Below are positions 1 through 7,687 of a DNA stretch of 64,000 nt, one piece after another (position 1 is the first letter of the stretch; each line of letters opens with the position of its first letter). The position numbers and the translations under genes are program-made. Below the pieces are notes generated by a model that did not search any database, was not told where the DNA came from, and saw nothing but the letters and a program-made list of their open reading frames with translations. This DNA comes from Massilia arenae (GTDB lineage: Bacteria; Pseudomonadota; Gammaproteobacteria; Burkholderiales; Burkholderiaceae_D), in NCBI RefSeq assembly GCF_008014745.1, contig NZ_VPFD01000007.1, positions 1 through 64,000 of the forward strand. Direction: 5' to 3'.

Positions 1-70
1 GTATACGCCGGTAAACCAGTCCCTGCAACCCTTCCAGCAATTTCCCCTCAAATTATCCCGGACAGCAGTG

Positions 71-166
71 CGCGAAGGCGGGAACCTAAGTCCGTTGCGC
101 AGTGGAGCTGTTCAAATACTTCCTCAGCGCGAGCAAGCTTAGGTTCCCGCCTGCGCGGGAACGACG
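71..166. repeat. Dispersed paired-hairpin repeat, copy A (left arm degenerate)
   Basis: The right arm (138-166) is a complete unit whose core GTTCCCGCCTGCGCGGGAAC folds into a hairpin. The left arm (71-90) keeps only the inner half of the inverted unit (GCGAAGGCGGGAACCTAAG). The pair lies about 30 bases downstream of the stop codon of the leftward gene ending at 196. The same unit recurs at five other places in the window. It may act as a terminator or mRNA 3'-end element; its function is inferred. Confidence 0.8.
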
Positions 167-195
167 TGCAGAGGCAGCGATTGAGCCTACCGCCC

Positions 196-633
196 CTACC
201 TTAGCCCATCCCCCGGTGACCCCGAACTCTCGGCCCCATCCGCCAGCCGCTCGCTGATCTTGTCATCGCTGGTCCGCCCCACGTAATCCTGCGCCGCGCG
301 GTCAAAATGGGTGCCGGGCGAGCCGCCGGTTGCCGCCCCGCCGATCGCCGACTGGCTGTTCTGCCCATCTTCCGCCTTGCCCAGCACGCCGCCGGGAATC
401 GGCCCCGACGCATTGCCATGGCTGCTCTGCGCCGCGCCCGCCGGGCCGACATTGCTTTCAGGCGAGGCCTTGGCGAAGTTGCTGTTGACGCCGGACTGCT
501 GGTTGCCCGAGCCGATGCTCGACGTGCCGTCCTGGTCGTCGGTCACGAAGCCCGCATAGGAATCGGCGCGGCTCTGGCGCAGGCCCTGGTCCGGATTGTC
601 TTGCTGGGTGTCCTTCGGTTTCTTATCTTCCAT
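196..633 (-). CDS. Small disordered hydrophilic protein, unknown function
   Basis: A 145-residue protein. The start was chosen because a strong ribosome binding site (AAGGAGAG) sits just upstream of the ATG; longer readings lack one. The composition is rich in Gly, Ser, Asp, Gln and Asn, with no Cys, no Trp and almost no large hydrophobic residues. It has no signal peptide or membrane segment, so it looks intrinsically disordered and cytosolic. The only patterned piece is the C-terminal third, with charged residues around FDRAAQDYVGRTSDDKISERLADG. The family is not recognised. It stands alone between a repeat and the OYE reductase gene. A stress or desiccation role would be a guess from composition only. 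Confidence 0.6.
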   Translation of the reverse strand: MEDKKPKDTQQDNPDQGLRQSRADSYAGFVTDDQDGTSSIGSGNQQSGVNSNFAKASPESNVGPAGAAQSSHGNASGPIPGGVLGKAEDGQNSQSAIGGAATGGSPGTHFDRAAQDYVGRTSDDKISERLADGAESSGSPGDGLR

Positions 634-730
634 GATGCTCTCCTTGGCACAGCTGAGAAAATAATCATCTGGGTCCACTGGCCATCGTTCCCAATAGGAG
701 GGCAGAGCGCCCGCGCGTAGGACTTTCCGT

Positions 731-1846
731 TCAATCGGTCGCAGCCAATGCCAGCTCACTTTCCTTGATGTCGGCGATCGGTCCCAGGATGCCGCTGTCG
801 AAGACGCGCGGCGCCAGTCCACGCTGCCATAACTCCGGCATATCGGGGTTGGCCAGGGCGCCGCGCCCCAGCGCCAGCACATCGGCGCCGGCGGCGCGCA
901 CTTGGCTGGCGCGTCGCGCGTCATGCAAGCCGCCATTGGCGATGATGGACACGCCCGGTGCATGCTTGCGCGCCAGCGCGACCAGGCTGTCGCCGCCATC
1001 GGTGAAGGCCGGTTGCCATGCCTCGAACTCGGTAACGTGGATGAAGTCAGCGCCGGCCCGCGCCAGTGCGCCGAAGATCGCCTGCGCGTCATGCTCGCCG
1101 CTGGGCCATTTATTGGTGAAATCGTTCACCTTGCCTTGCGAGATCCGGATGCCGACCGGCACTTGTTCGCCCACGGCCGCCTTGACCGCCGTCAGCACCT
1201 CGACCAGCAGGCTGACACGTTGCTCGACCGGCCCGCCCCAGCGGTCGGCGCGCAGATTGGTGTGCGCGGTCAGGAACTGGTCCAGCAGATATCCGTTGGC
1301 GCCGTGGATCTCGATGCCGTCGAAGCCGGCAATGCCTACCGCGCGCACGGCGCTGTCGACGAAGCCCTGCACGACCTGCGCGATCTCTTCCTCGCCGATC
1401 TCGTGAGGCACGGCATACTCGCCCTTGCCATAGTAAAAGGTCATCTGCTGGCCCTTCGGCTGGACGGCCGACGGCGCCACGCCGTGGCTGCGGAAGTGAT
1501 TGCCCTGGCTTAGCGCGCCGGCATGCATCAGCTGGGCGAAGGCGAGGGCGCCCTGTTCGTGCAGCGCCGCCGTGATCGGCGCCCAGCCGCGCGCCTGTTC
1601 GTCGTCGGCCAGGCCGGGCTGGTTCAGGTAGCCCTGCGAAAACGCCCCGTCGGTGTACAGGCCTTCGGTGATCACGAGGCCGAAGCCGCCGCGGGCGAAG
1701 CGCAGATAGTAGTCATGCATGGCCTGGGTCGGGGCGCCTTCCGGCGTCGCGGAAACGCGGGTCATCGGCGCCACCGCCAGCCGGTTGCGCAGCTTGGCGC
1801 CTTTTATATCGGTTGCGGATAAAATCTGGTTCAGGGAATCGTTCAT
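731..1846 (-). CDS. NADH:flavin oxidoreductase, Old Yellow Enzyme family
   Basis: A 371-residue TIM-barrel flavoprotein. OYE enzymes bind FMN and use NAD(P)H to reduce activated C=C bonds of enals, enones or nitro compounds. Family marks are the N-terminal LRNRLAVAPMTRV (FMN-binding strand), the active-site stretch FDGIEIHGANGYLLDQFL, N-R-D-WGG, and a C-terminal IIANGG plus ADVLALGRGALANPD phosphate-binding region. The length fits the family. The start at 1846 has an AGGA site upstream; an in-frame ATG at 1891 is possible. It is divergent from a LysR gene 115 bases away, the usual arrangement for a regulator controlling its neighbour. The substrate cannot be told from sequence. Confidence 0.9.
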   Translation of the reverse strand: MNDSLNQILSATDIKGAKLRNRLAVAPMTRVSATPEGAPTQAMHDYYLRFARGGFGLVITEGLYTDGAFSQGYLNQPGLADDEQARGWAPITAALHEQGALAFAQLMHAGALSQGNHFRSHGVAPSAVQPKGQQMTFYYGKGEYAVPHEIGEEEIAQVVQGFVDSAVRAVGIAGFDGIEIHGANGYLLDQFLTAHTNLRADRWGGPVEQRVSLLVEVLTAVKAAVGEQVPVGIRISQGKVNDFTNKWPSGEHDAQAIFGALARAGADFIHVTEFEAWQPAFTDGGDSLVALARKHAPGVSIIANGGLHDARRASQVRAAGADVLALGRGALANPDMPELWQRGLAPRVFDSGILGPIADIKESELALAATD

Positions 1847-1961
1847 GCCGGTCCTCGCTCGGTTGATGTCGCTGGGCGACGATGAAGCCATGGTAAGTGA
1901 GGGCCGGTGGACGATAAAGACGGGCTGGCGTGCAACCGCTTTAACGTATTTGGTTATAAAC

Positions 1962-2846
1962 ATGCAGATTTCGGATGTGCGCATCTTTCTTGCGGTGGCG
2001 GCCGGCGGCACCCTGTCGGCGGCCGCGCGCCGGCTCGATATCGGGCCGATGCAGGCCTCGCGCCGTATCGCCGCGCTCGAAGCCGAGCTTGGCGTGCGGC
2101 TGTTTCACCGCACCACGCGGTCGCTGGCGCTGACCGCCGAGGGCGAGGCCTTTGCGCCGTATGCGGCCACCCTGGCCGAGGCCGAGGAAAGCGCGCGCGG
2201 CGCGCTGCGGCCCAGCGGGGCCCGCGCCTCTGGCCTGCTGCGCCTGACGGCGCCCAGCGTGTTCGGCCAGGCCATCGTGCTGCCGCTGCTGCCGTCCCTG
2301 CTCGAGCGCCATCCCGACCTACGCGTCGACCTCGACCTGTCCGACCGGGTGCAGGACATCGTCGGCCAGGGCCTCGACCTGGCGCTGCGGGTGGCCACCC
2401 TGGGCGATTCGGAACTGGTGGCGCGGCGCCTGGCCGCCAATCCGCGCCTGCTGTGCGCGGCGCCGCGCTACCTGCGCGCGCACGGCACGCCCGCCACCCT
2501 GGCCGATCTCGAACGCCACCAGTGCATCGGCCTGCACGCGGTGGCGCGCTGGCCCTTCGTGGTGGGTGCAAGCCTGCAGCGCAGGCGGGTCGATGCCCGC
2601 GTGCTCACCAGCAGCGTCGATGCCGCGCGCACCGCCGCCGTGCAGGGGCTGGGCCTGGCGATGTTGACCTTCTGGGATGTGCATGAACACCTGCGTGCGG
2701 GCAGCCTGGTGCGCGTCGAACTGGAGGATGCGGCGATGGAAGAGCTGTCGGTGTGGGCCGTGACGCCGACCCGGCGCTACGTGCCGGAACGGGTCAAGGT
2801 GTTCCTCGATGCGCTGGAGGACGAGCTGGTCCGCCTGGGCGGCTGA
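1962..2846 (+). CDS. LysR-family transcriptional regulator
   Basis: A 294-residue LysR-type regulator. The N-terminal winged helix is clear (ISDVRIFLAVAAGGTLSAAARRL, then ASRRIAALEAELGVRLFHRTTR, residues about 1-60), followed by a periplasmic-binding-protein-like effector domain typical of the family. The ATG at 1962 is taken because LysR proteins start only a few residues before this helix; no good ribosome site precedes it, so the leader may be very short. The gene diverges from the OYE reductase and most likely controls it and itself from the shared 115-base gap. The effector is unknown. Confidence 0.88.
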   Translation: MQISDVRIFLAVAAGGTLSAAARRLDIGPMQASRRIAALEAELGVRLFHRTTRSLALTAEGEAFAPYAATLAEAEESARGALRPSGARASGLLRLTAPSVFGQAIVLPLLPSLLERHPDLRVDLDLSDRVQDIVGQGLDLALRVATLGDSELVARRLAANPRLLCAAPRYLRAHGTPATLADLERHQCIGLHAVARWPFVVGASLQRRRVDARVLTSSVDAARTAAVQGLGLAMLTFWDVHEHLRAGSLVRVELEDAAMEELSVWAVTPTRRYVPERVKVFLDALEDELVRLGG

Positions 2847-2847
2847 A

Positions 2848-4083
2848 TCAGCCAGCCTGGCGCGGGCGCACCGGCTGCAGCTGCGGCGCCAGTGCGATCA
2901 CCTTGTCGCGGCCGGCCGACTTGGCGGCGTACAGCGCGGCGTCGGCGCGCGCCAGGGTCGCCTTGAACGGCTCGTCGGCCTGGGTCGCCGTCACGCCGAT
3001 GCTCAGGGTCAGCGGCGGTTGTCCGGCATGGCGCTGCAGGGCGGCGGCCAGCTGGCGCAGCTCGGCCTGCAGCTTGTCGCCGACCGTGCAGGCCTGGGCC
3101 AGGGTGGTGTCCGGCAGCAGCACCGCGAACTCGTCGCCGCCCAGGCGCGCCATGCAGTCGACCGCGCGCAGCGAGGCGCGGGCGCGTTCGGCCACCAGTT
3201 GCAGGGCGACGTCGCCGGCTTCGTGGCCGCCGCTGTCGTTGATCGCCTTGAAATGGTCGAGGTCGATCAGCATCAGGGCCAGCGGCTGGCCGTTGCGCCG
3301 GCTGCGCGCCAGCTCGCGCTCGGCGATGTCGAAGAAGGCCTTGCGCGACCAGGCGCCGGTCAGGTGGTCGTGGTTGGCGATGTACTCGGCCTGGTGCAGG
3401 ATGTAGCGGTGCATGGTCAACAGGCCGCCGAGGGTCAGGGCCGGCAGCGCCAGCGCGGCGGCGGTCAGGATCGCCAGGCTGGCGATGCTCGGCTGCAGCA
3501 GCGAGCCGGGCGGTTCGGTCGCCAGCAGCAGCCAGGCCATGCGCACCGCGTGGCCCGTTACAATCAGGCCGCACATGAGCAGCACGAAGCGCTGCACCTT
3601 GTCGAGGGTGGCCGGCGCCTGCCGCGCCGGCGGTCCGCCCAAGGGCTGCGCCAGGCTGGCGCCGCGGCGCACCAGCACGCTGCGCGCGATGTCGGCGCAG
3701 ACGGCGGCCTGGAACAGCGACGCCACGGCGCTGCGCGCGGCGAAGGAATCGATACGGTAATGGAATAGCGCGATCAGCAGGCCGACGGCGCCGACCAGCA
3801 GGGCCAATGGCTTGATGCGGGCCGGCAGGCCGGCCAGCTGGCGGTAGCCGGCCGCCAGCGCCGCGCCGGCGCCGGCATAGGCCATATTCGCCACTTCATA
3901 GGCCAGCAGCGGCGGCAGTTCACGGCCGAAGGCGTACAGCAGGTTGCCGGCCAGGCCCAGCACGGTGGACGCCAGCATCGCGCGCATGCCCCGCACGTTC
4001 TCCGATCCGGCCGCCAGCAGGGCCAGGAAGACGAGAAAGCAGAGCAGGGCGGCGATCAGGAAGATCTGCTGGGTGGCGAGCAT
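2848..4083 (-). CDS. Membrane-bound diguanylate cyclase (GGDEF)
   Basis: A 411-residue protein. About six or seven hydrophobic segments in residues 1-230 form a membrane sensor domain. A C-terminal GGDEF domain (about 240-400) follows and makes cyclic di-GMP from two GTP. The catalytic GGDEF motif is intact at residues 315-319. An RxxD inhibitory site (RAVD, 306-309) lies exactly five residues before it, so product inhibition is expected. The metal-binding DLDHFK segment is also present. It ends 1 base from the convergent LysR gene. What the membrane domain senses is unknown. Its position next to the flg locus fits a role in the motile/sessile switch, which is inference. Confidence 0.92.
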   Translation of the reverse strand: MLATQQIFLIAALLCFLVFLALLAAGSENVRGMRAMLASTVLGLAGNLLYAFGRELPPLLAYEVANMAYAGAGAALAAGYRQLAGLPARIKPLALLVGAVGLLIALFHYRIDSFAARSAVASLFQAAVCADIARSVLVRRGASLAQPLGGPPARQAPATLDKVQRFVLLMCGLIVTGHAVRMAWLLLATEPPGSLLQPSIASLAILTAAALALPALTLGGLLTMHRYILHQAEYIANHDHLTGAWSRKAFFDIAERELARSRRNGQPLALMLIDLDHFKAINDSGGHEAGDVALQLVAERARASLRAVDCMARLGGDEFAVLLPDTTLAQACTVGDKLQAELRQLAAALQRHAGQPPLTLSIGVTATQADEPFKATLARADAALYAAKSAGRDKVIALAPQLQPVRPRQAG

Positions 4084-4146
4084 GGGAAACAGCCTATGGA
4101 TCGGGCCGCTCAGATAGCAAAAGAATTTTCACAGTTAGCGGCAGCA

Positions 4147-4231
4147 CGTCGTTCCCGCGCAGGCGGGAACCTAAGTTTTTGCGTTACCAGGACGCCGGCA
4201 AGCTTAGGTTCCCGCCTGCGCGGGAACGACG
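4147..4231. repeat. Dispersed paired-hairpin repeat, copy B
   Basis: Two 29-base inverted units (4147-4175 and 4203-4231) are separated by 27 bases. Each unit contains the self-complementary core GTTCCCGCGCAGGCGGGAAC or its reverse. The two units are perfect reverse complements of each other, so the whole element can fold as one long stem or two small hairpins. It lies 79 bases 3' of the flgN stop, between flgN and the diguanylate cyclase gene, both leftward. Confidence 0.9.
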
Positions 4232-4309
4232 CTTTACTGTTCGTTGCCGCAGCATAAGCGATTATTATGCCGCCAATGTTTTGCCAGCAGGAATGTTTAT
4301 TGTGACTCT

Positions 4310-4780
4310 TCAGCCGACCACATACCGCTTCGACACCCCCAGCCCAACAGTCTGGCCGCTGGCGCCGTAGATCGCGCCGGTCGGCGCATTGGTCGGGGTG
4401 CGCAGGGCGTTGAGCACGCCCTGGTTGTGCGCCAGTTGCTTGCTGATCAACATGCCGTTGACGCGGTTGAGTTCCTTGGCTTCGCGGGCCACGTGCAGCA
4501 TGCGTTGCCATTGTTCCCGCACTTCGCCATCGTCGCTGGCGGACAGCCATGGCTCCATGCCCGCTTCCGATCCTTCGCATCCGGCTGCCTGCAGCGCCGC
4601 GTGGCGCTGTTGCGACAGGCTCGACAGGCTGGCCAGCAGGGCGTTCTTCTGCGTGGTCAGGCTGGACAGCTCGTCGGCGTCGAGCGCGACCAGGGATTGC
4701 TGTTCCTGTTTCATCAATGCCACGAGGGCATCGAGGTGCTGGTGTTCTGCGGCAATAGTCTGGATCGGGCTCGGAGTCAT
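4310..4780 (-). CDS. flgN: FlgN, flagellar export chaperone for FlgK/FlgL
   Basis: A 156-residue, mostly helical protein with long coiled-coil stretches (EHQHLDALVALMKQEQQSLVALD and LSSLTTQKNALLASLSSLSQQR), as in FlgN. FlgN binds the hook-filament junction proteins FlgK and FlgL in the cytosol and brings them to the export apparatus. It follows flgM by 3 bases and so is read from the same FliA-dependent promoter. The FlgK and FlgL clients are encoded about 9 kb away in the divergent flg operon. The C-terminal tail (from about 130) is Gly-rich and looks unstructured. Confidence 0.85.
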   Translation of the reverse strand: MTPSPIQTIAAEHQHLDALVALMKQEQQSLVALDADELSSLTTQKNALLASLSSLSQQRHAALQAAGCEGSEAGMEPWLSASDDGEVREQWQRMLHVAREAKELNRVNGMLISKQLAHNQGVLNALRTPTNAPTGAIYGASGQTVGLGVSKRYVVG

Positions 4781-4783
4781 GGT

Positions 4784-5098
4784 TTAGCGTTGTCTTGAAT
4801 GGAGCAAGTCACGTACGGTTTCTAGCAAGCCGTCCGCCACTTTCTCGGAGTTGACTTGGAACTGGCCATCGGCGATGGCCATCTTGATGCGTTCGACCTT
4901 CTTCGCGTCGAACACCTGCGCGCCGCCGCCCACCGCATTGGCCATGGCCTGGCCTTGCGAGGACAGCCGCACGCTGTCGGTCTGCGCCTGGGTCGTCGGC
5001 GCCGTCGTTGCGGCCTTGTCGGCGCCACGCGCGGTATTCGTCTGCGTGGCCGCCGGCTGGAGGCCAGGGTTGCCCTTGAGCGTATCGTTGATTTTCAC
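4784..5098 (-). CDS. flgM: FlgM, anti-sigma-28 factor
   Basis: A 104-residue negative regulator of flagellin synthesis. FlgM holds FliA inactive until the hook is complete and FlgM is exported. The start MKINDTLKG, the disordered Ala/Thr-rich N-terminal half and the C-terminal helices (DAKKVERIKMAIADGQFQVN, then SEKVADGLLETVRDLL) match the FliA-binding region of the family. The gene has its own FliA promoter 50 bases upstream, giving the autoregulatory loop known from enterobacteria. flgN follows in the same transcript. Confidence 0.92.
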   Translation of the reverse strand: MKINDTLKGNPGLQPAATQTNTARGADKAATTAPTTQAQTDSVRLSSQGQAMANAVGGGAQVFDAKKVERIKMAIADGQFQVNSEKVADGLLETVRDLLHSRQR

Positions 5099-5147
5099 AG
5101 CATCATCCTTCTCGGTTCGAAGCTACAAGCTCCGGGATCTGCTTGTT

Positions 5148-5174
5148 GTAACGGCTGCGCCTTTACAAACTTTA
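5148..5174 (-). promoter_or_regulatory. FliA (sigma-28) promoter of flgMN
   Basis: Read leftward, the -35 box is TAAAGTTT (5174-5167), identical to the sigma-28 consensus. An 11-base spacer and the -10 box GCCGTTAC (5155-5148, 6 of 8 to GCCGATAA) follow. The predicted transcript leader to the flgM ATG is about 43 bases. Confidence 0.85.
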
Positions 5175-5215
5175 GCGATCAATCACGAAATAGACGCGTC
5201 AAAATCACAATTTCT

Positions 5216-5917
5216 TTACAGCACTATCTCCACCATCCCGCCGTTGCGCGCCAGGCCGCTGACGACGGTGCCGGACTGGGTGCGCACCTGCACCACCTGG
5301 CCGTCGCTGGCGTTGTTGATCGCCTTGGCTTCGCTCGATACCGAGAAGTTCGAACCGCGCGATACCAGTCGTACCGCCTGGCCCTGCTTGATCACCTGCT
5401 GGCTGCGCAGGGTGTCGGTGCGCAGCGCGGTGCCGGCCGGCAGCGAGATGGTCGGGGTGCGGCCGATCGCCTGCGCCACATCGGTGATGATGCCGTTCGG
5501 CATGGCGGCGATGTCGGCCTTCACCAGCACCAGCTGGCTCGCATCGAGCGGCTGGCCCTGGGCCAGCGGCACGGCCGCGGCGACGTAGTCGGCCACCACG
5601 CTCACCTGCGCCTGCAGGTAGAGCGACCAGGCCGGGGCGCTGCAGCGCACGCCCACCGTGGTCTTGCCCCAGGGACGGGCGCCCGGTTGCAGGAAGGCTT
5701 CCGGCGCCGGGCAGGCTGGCAGGGAGAGGCGTGGGTCGACGCCGCCCACCTTGACCGTCACCTGGCCCGGCAGGCCGGCGCTCTGGGTCTTCAGGAACTG
5801 TTCGGCGACCGCGCGCACGCTCTCCGGCTTCTGGCGTGCGGCGGCGGTCGTCTGTTGCGCCTGGGCGCCGCCGACCAGCAGGGCCAGCAGCGAAAAAGCG
5901 ACAAATTGCTGTTTCAT
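5216..5917 (-). CDS. flgA: FlgA, P-ring assembly chaperone
   Basis: A 233-residue periplasmic protein. A Sec signal peptide is clear (MKQQFVAFSLLALLVGGAQA, then QQTT). The C-terminal half contains an SAF-type domain (PLAQGQPLDASQLVLVKAD, then a long strand region ending in VVSGLARNGGMVEIVL), as in FlgA, which helps FlgI form the P ring around the rod. It diverges from flgB. In enterobacteria flgA is likewise divergent from flgBCDE. Confidence 0.93.
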   Translation of the reverse strand: MKQQFVAFSLLALLVGGAQAQQTTAAARQKPESVRAVAEQFLKTQSAGLPGQVTVKVGGVDPRLSLPACPAPEAFLQPGARPWGKTTVGVRCSAPAWSLYLQAQVSVVADYVAAAVPLAQGQPLDASQLVLVKADIAAMPNGIITDVAQAIGRTPTISLPAGTALRTDTLRSQQVIKQGQAVRLVSRGSNFSVSSEAKAINNASDGQVVQVRTQSGTVVSGLARNGGMVEIVL

Positions 5918-6083
5918 AGTGATTCCAGTTGAAGGGACATCGGGAATGCTGCAATCTTAGGTCCAATGATTCCGTAGCGAAACATTGAATAGCGGGGGAT
6001 TTCCACCTCCTTATCCGTCGATTGGCCGGCAGGCAGGGTCCGTATCATCGCTTCTGTCCAAACAAGCCACCATCGGAGGCAGC
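5918..6083. promoter_or_regulatory. Divergent flgA/flgB promoter region
   Basis: This 166-base gap must carry the start sites of both flgA and the long flgB operon. It has no clear sigma-28 or sigma-54 element. A segment reading AACATTGAATAGCG (about 5982-5995) resembles one half of an enterobacterial FlhDC box (AA-Y-G, then AAATAGCG), but no convincing second half lies at the usual distance. A GGAGG-like site precedes flgB. The FlhDC assignment is inference. Confidence 0.35.
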
Positions 6084-6500
6084 ATGATCGGCAATCTCGA
6101 CAACTACCTGCGTTTCAATGAAACCGCACTGTCCCTGCGCTCGCAGCGCCAGGAACTGCTGGCGTCGAACATCGCCAACGCCGACACGCCCAACTACAAG
6201 GCACGCGACATCGACTTCGCCAGCGCCCTGCAGAACGCGATGGCGGGCGGCAAGAACGCGGGCGCGATGAACACCACCAGCAATAACCATATGCCGCGCG
6301 GCGCCGCCACCGGCGACACCCTGGCCAATGGCACGCCGGTGCTGTACCGCGGCGTGGTGCAGGGCAGCGTCGACGGCAATACCGTCGACATGGACGTCGA
6401 GCGCAACCAGTTTGCCGACAACGCGCTGCGCTACGAGGCCGGGGTCATGATGATCAACAGCCAGCTCAAGGGCCTGATGACGGCGCTGCAGAGCCAATAA
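6084..6500 (+). CDS. flgB: FlgB, proximal rod protein
   Basis: A 138-residue rod protein. It carries the N-terminal rod/hook signature in the form LRSQRQELLASNIANADTPNYKARDIDF, and the C-terminal helix ends in LRYEAGVMMINSQLKGLMTALQ as in FlgB. The ATG at 6084 was chosen over longer readings because CGGAGG precedes it and FlgB proteins begin here. First gene of the flgBCDEFGHIJ(KL) operon; flgC follows after 14 bases. FlgB is exported by the flagellar type III system and forms the base of the rod with FlgC, FlgF and FlgG. Confidence 0.95.
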   Translation: MIGNLDNYLRFNETALSLRSQRQELLASNIANADTPNYKARDIDFASALQNAMAGGKNAGAMNTTSNNHMPRGAATGDTLANGTPVLYRGVVQGSVDGNTVDMDVERNQFADNALRYEAGVMMINSQLKGLMTALQSQ

Positions 6501-6514
6501 GGAGCTGACTGATT

Positions 6515-6916
6515 ATGTCGCTATTTAATATCTTCAATGTGTCGGGCTCGGCGATGAGCGCCCAGGCCCAGCGCCTGAACGCCACCGCCAGCAACCTGGC
6601 CAACGCCGACAGCGCCACGTCGCCCAACGGCGAAGCCTACCGCGCCAAGGCGGTCGTGTTCGAGTCGGTGCCAACCGCCTCGGGCGCCACCGGCGTGCGG
6701 GTGCGCGAAGTGGTCGAAGACCCGTCGCCGCTCAAGCAGGTCTACGATCCCAAGCATCCGATGGCCGACGACAAGGGCTATGTATCGATGCCCAACGTGA
6801 ACGTGGTCGACGAGATGGTGAACATGCTGTCGGCCTCGCGCTCCTACCAGACCAACGTCGAAACCATGAATGCAGCCAAGACCATGCTGCTCAAGACCCT
6901 GACCATCGGACAATAA
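6515..6916 (+). CDS. flgC: FlgC, proximal rod protein
   Basis: A 133-residue protein. The N-terminal helix with [20 protein letters not shown] is the rod/hook family signature, and the C-terminal [31 protein letters not shown] is the typical FlgC end. The length matches the family (about 135). It lies between flgB and flgD with short gaps. The N- and C-terminal helices are expected to pair in the assembled rod. Confidence 0.95.
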   Translation: MSLFNIFNVSGSAMSAQAQRLNATASNLANADSATSPNGEAYRAKAVVFESVPTASGATGVRVREVVEDPSPLKQVYDPKHPMADDKGYVSMPNVNVVDEMVNMLSASRSYQTNVETMNAAKTMLLKTLTIGQ

Positions 6917-6929
6917 ACTTCTACTCACC

Positions 6930-7646
6930 ATGACCAGCCCGATCAGCACCCAGAGCCCGACCTCGAATATCGCCGACCTGCAATCGGCCATGAACGCCAA
7001 GGCCAAGACCGAGACCGACAGCGTCCAGGCCGATACCGACAAGTTCATGACCATGCTGGTAACCCAGCTCAAGAACCAGGATCCACTCAGCCCGATGGAC
7101 AACGCGCAGATGACCAGCCAGCTGGCCCAGCTGCAGACCGTGACCGGCGTGAACAAACTGAACACCACCCTGGAATCGCTCAAGACCAGCTACCAGTCGA
7201 CCGAGTCGCTGCAGGCGACCCAGCTGATCGGCAACGGCGTGCTGGTCGAGGGCGAGGGCATCCTGCTGCACAAGAGCCAGGCGATCCTGGGTGTGGAGCT
7301 GGAAACCCCGGCCGACAAGGTACAGATCGTGGTCGTCGACCCCAAGACCGGCAAGGACGTGGCGTCGCTGGAATTGGGCGCACAGGATGCCGGCATCATT
7401 CCGATCGCCTGGGATGGCGTGCCGGACGCCACCAAGGTCGATGCCGACGGCAAGCCGATCGTGCTGCCCGACGGCGCCTATACCTTCCGCGTGATCGCCA
7501 GCCGCGGTGGCGAAGTCATCAAGGATGCCAAGACCCTGTCCTTCGACAGTGTCGCCAGCGTGACCACCGGTGGCAAGGACGGCGTCAAGTTGAACCTGCC
7601 GGGCAAGGGTGCGGTTTCCCTGTCCGATATTAAACAAGTCATGTAA
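6930..7646 (+). CDS. flgD: FlgD, hook-capping (scaffolding) protein
   Basis: A 238-residue hook cap. The conserved N-terminal region reads DKFMTMLVTQLKNQDPLSPMDNAQMTSQLAQLQTV (the DFLxLLxxQLxNQDP type). It is followed by a linker and a C-terminal FlgD Ig/Tudor-like domain with the characteristic W-DG-PD (IAWDGVPDATK) and DGAYTFRV elements. FlgD caps the growing hook while FlgE polymerises and is discarded afterwards. It is directly upstream of flgE. Confidence 0.95.
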   Translation: MTSPISTQSPTSNIADLQSAMNAKAKTETDSVQADTDKFMTMLVTQLKNQDPLSPMDNAQMTSQLAQLQTVTGVNKLNTTLESLKTSYQSTESLQATQLIGNGVLVEGEGILLHKSQAILGVELETPADKVQIVVVDPKTGKDVASLELGAQDAGIIPIAWDGVPDATKVDADGKPIVLPDGAYTFRVIASRGGEVIKDAKTLSFDSVASVTTGGKDGVKLNLPGKGAVSLSDIKQVM

Positions 7647-7687
7647 GCCAAGCCGCTTACTCTCTACCCTTATTCAGGAGTACTACC

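Noticed and set aside
4110..4580. A 156-residue frame crossing repeat copy B
   Set aside because: It runs through the inverted repeat (giving SFPRRREPK) and overlaps flgN in another frame; it has no ribosome site or domain.
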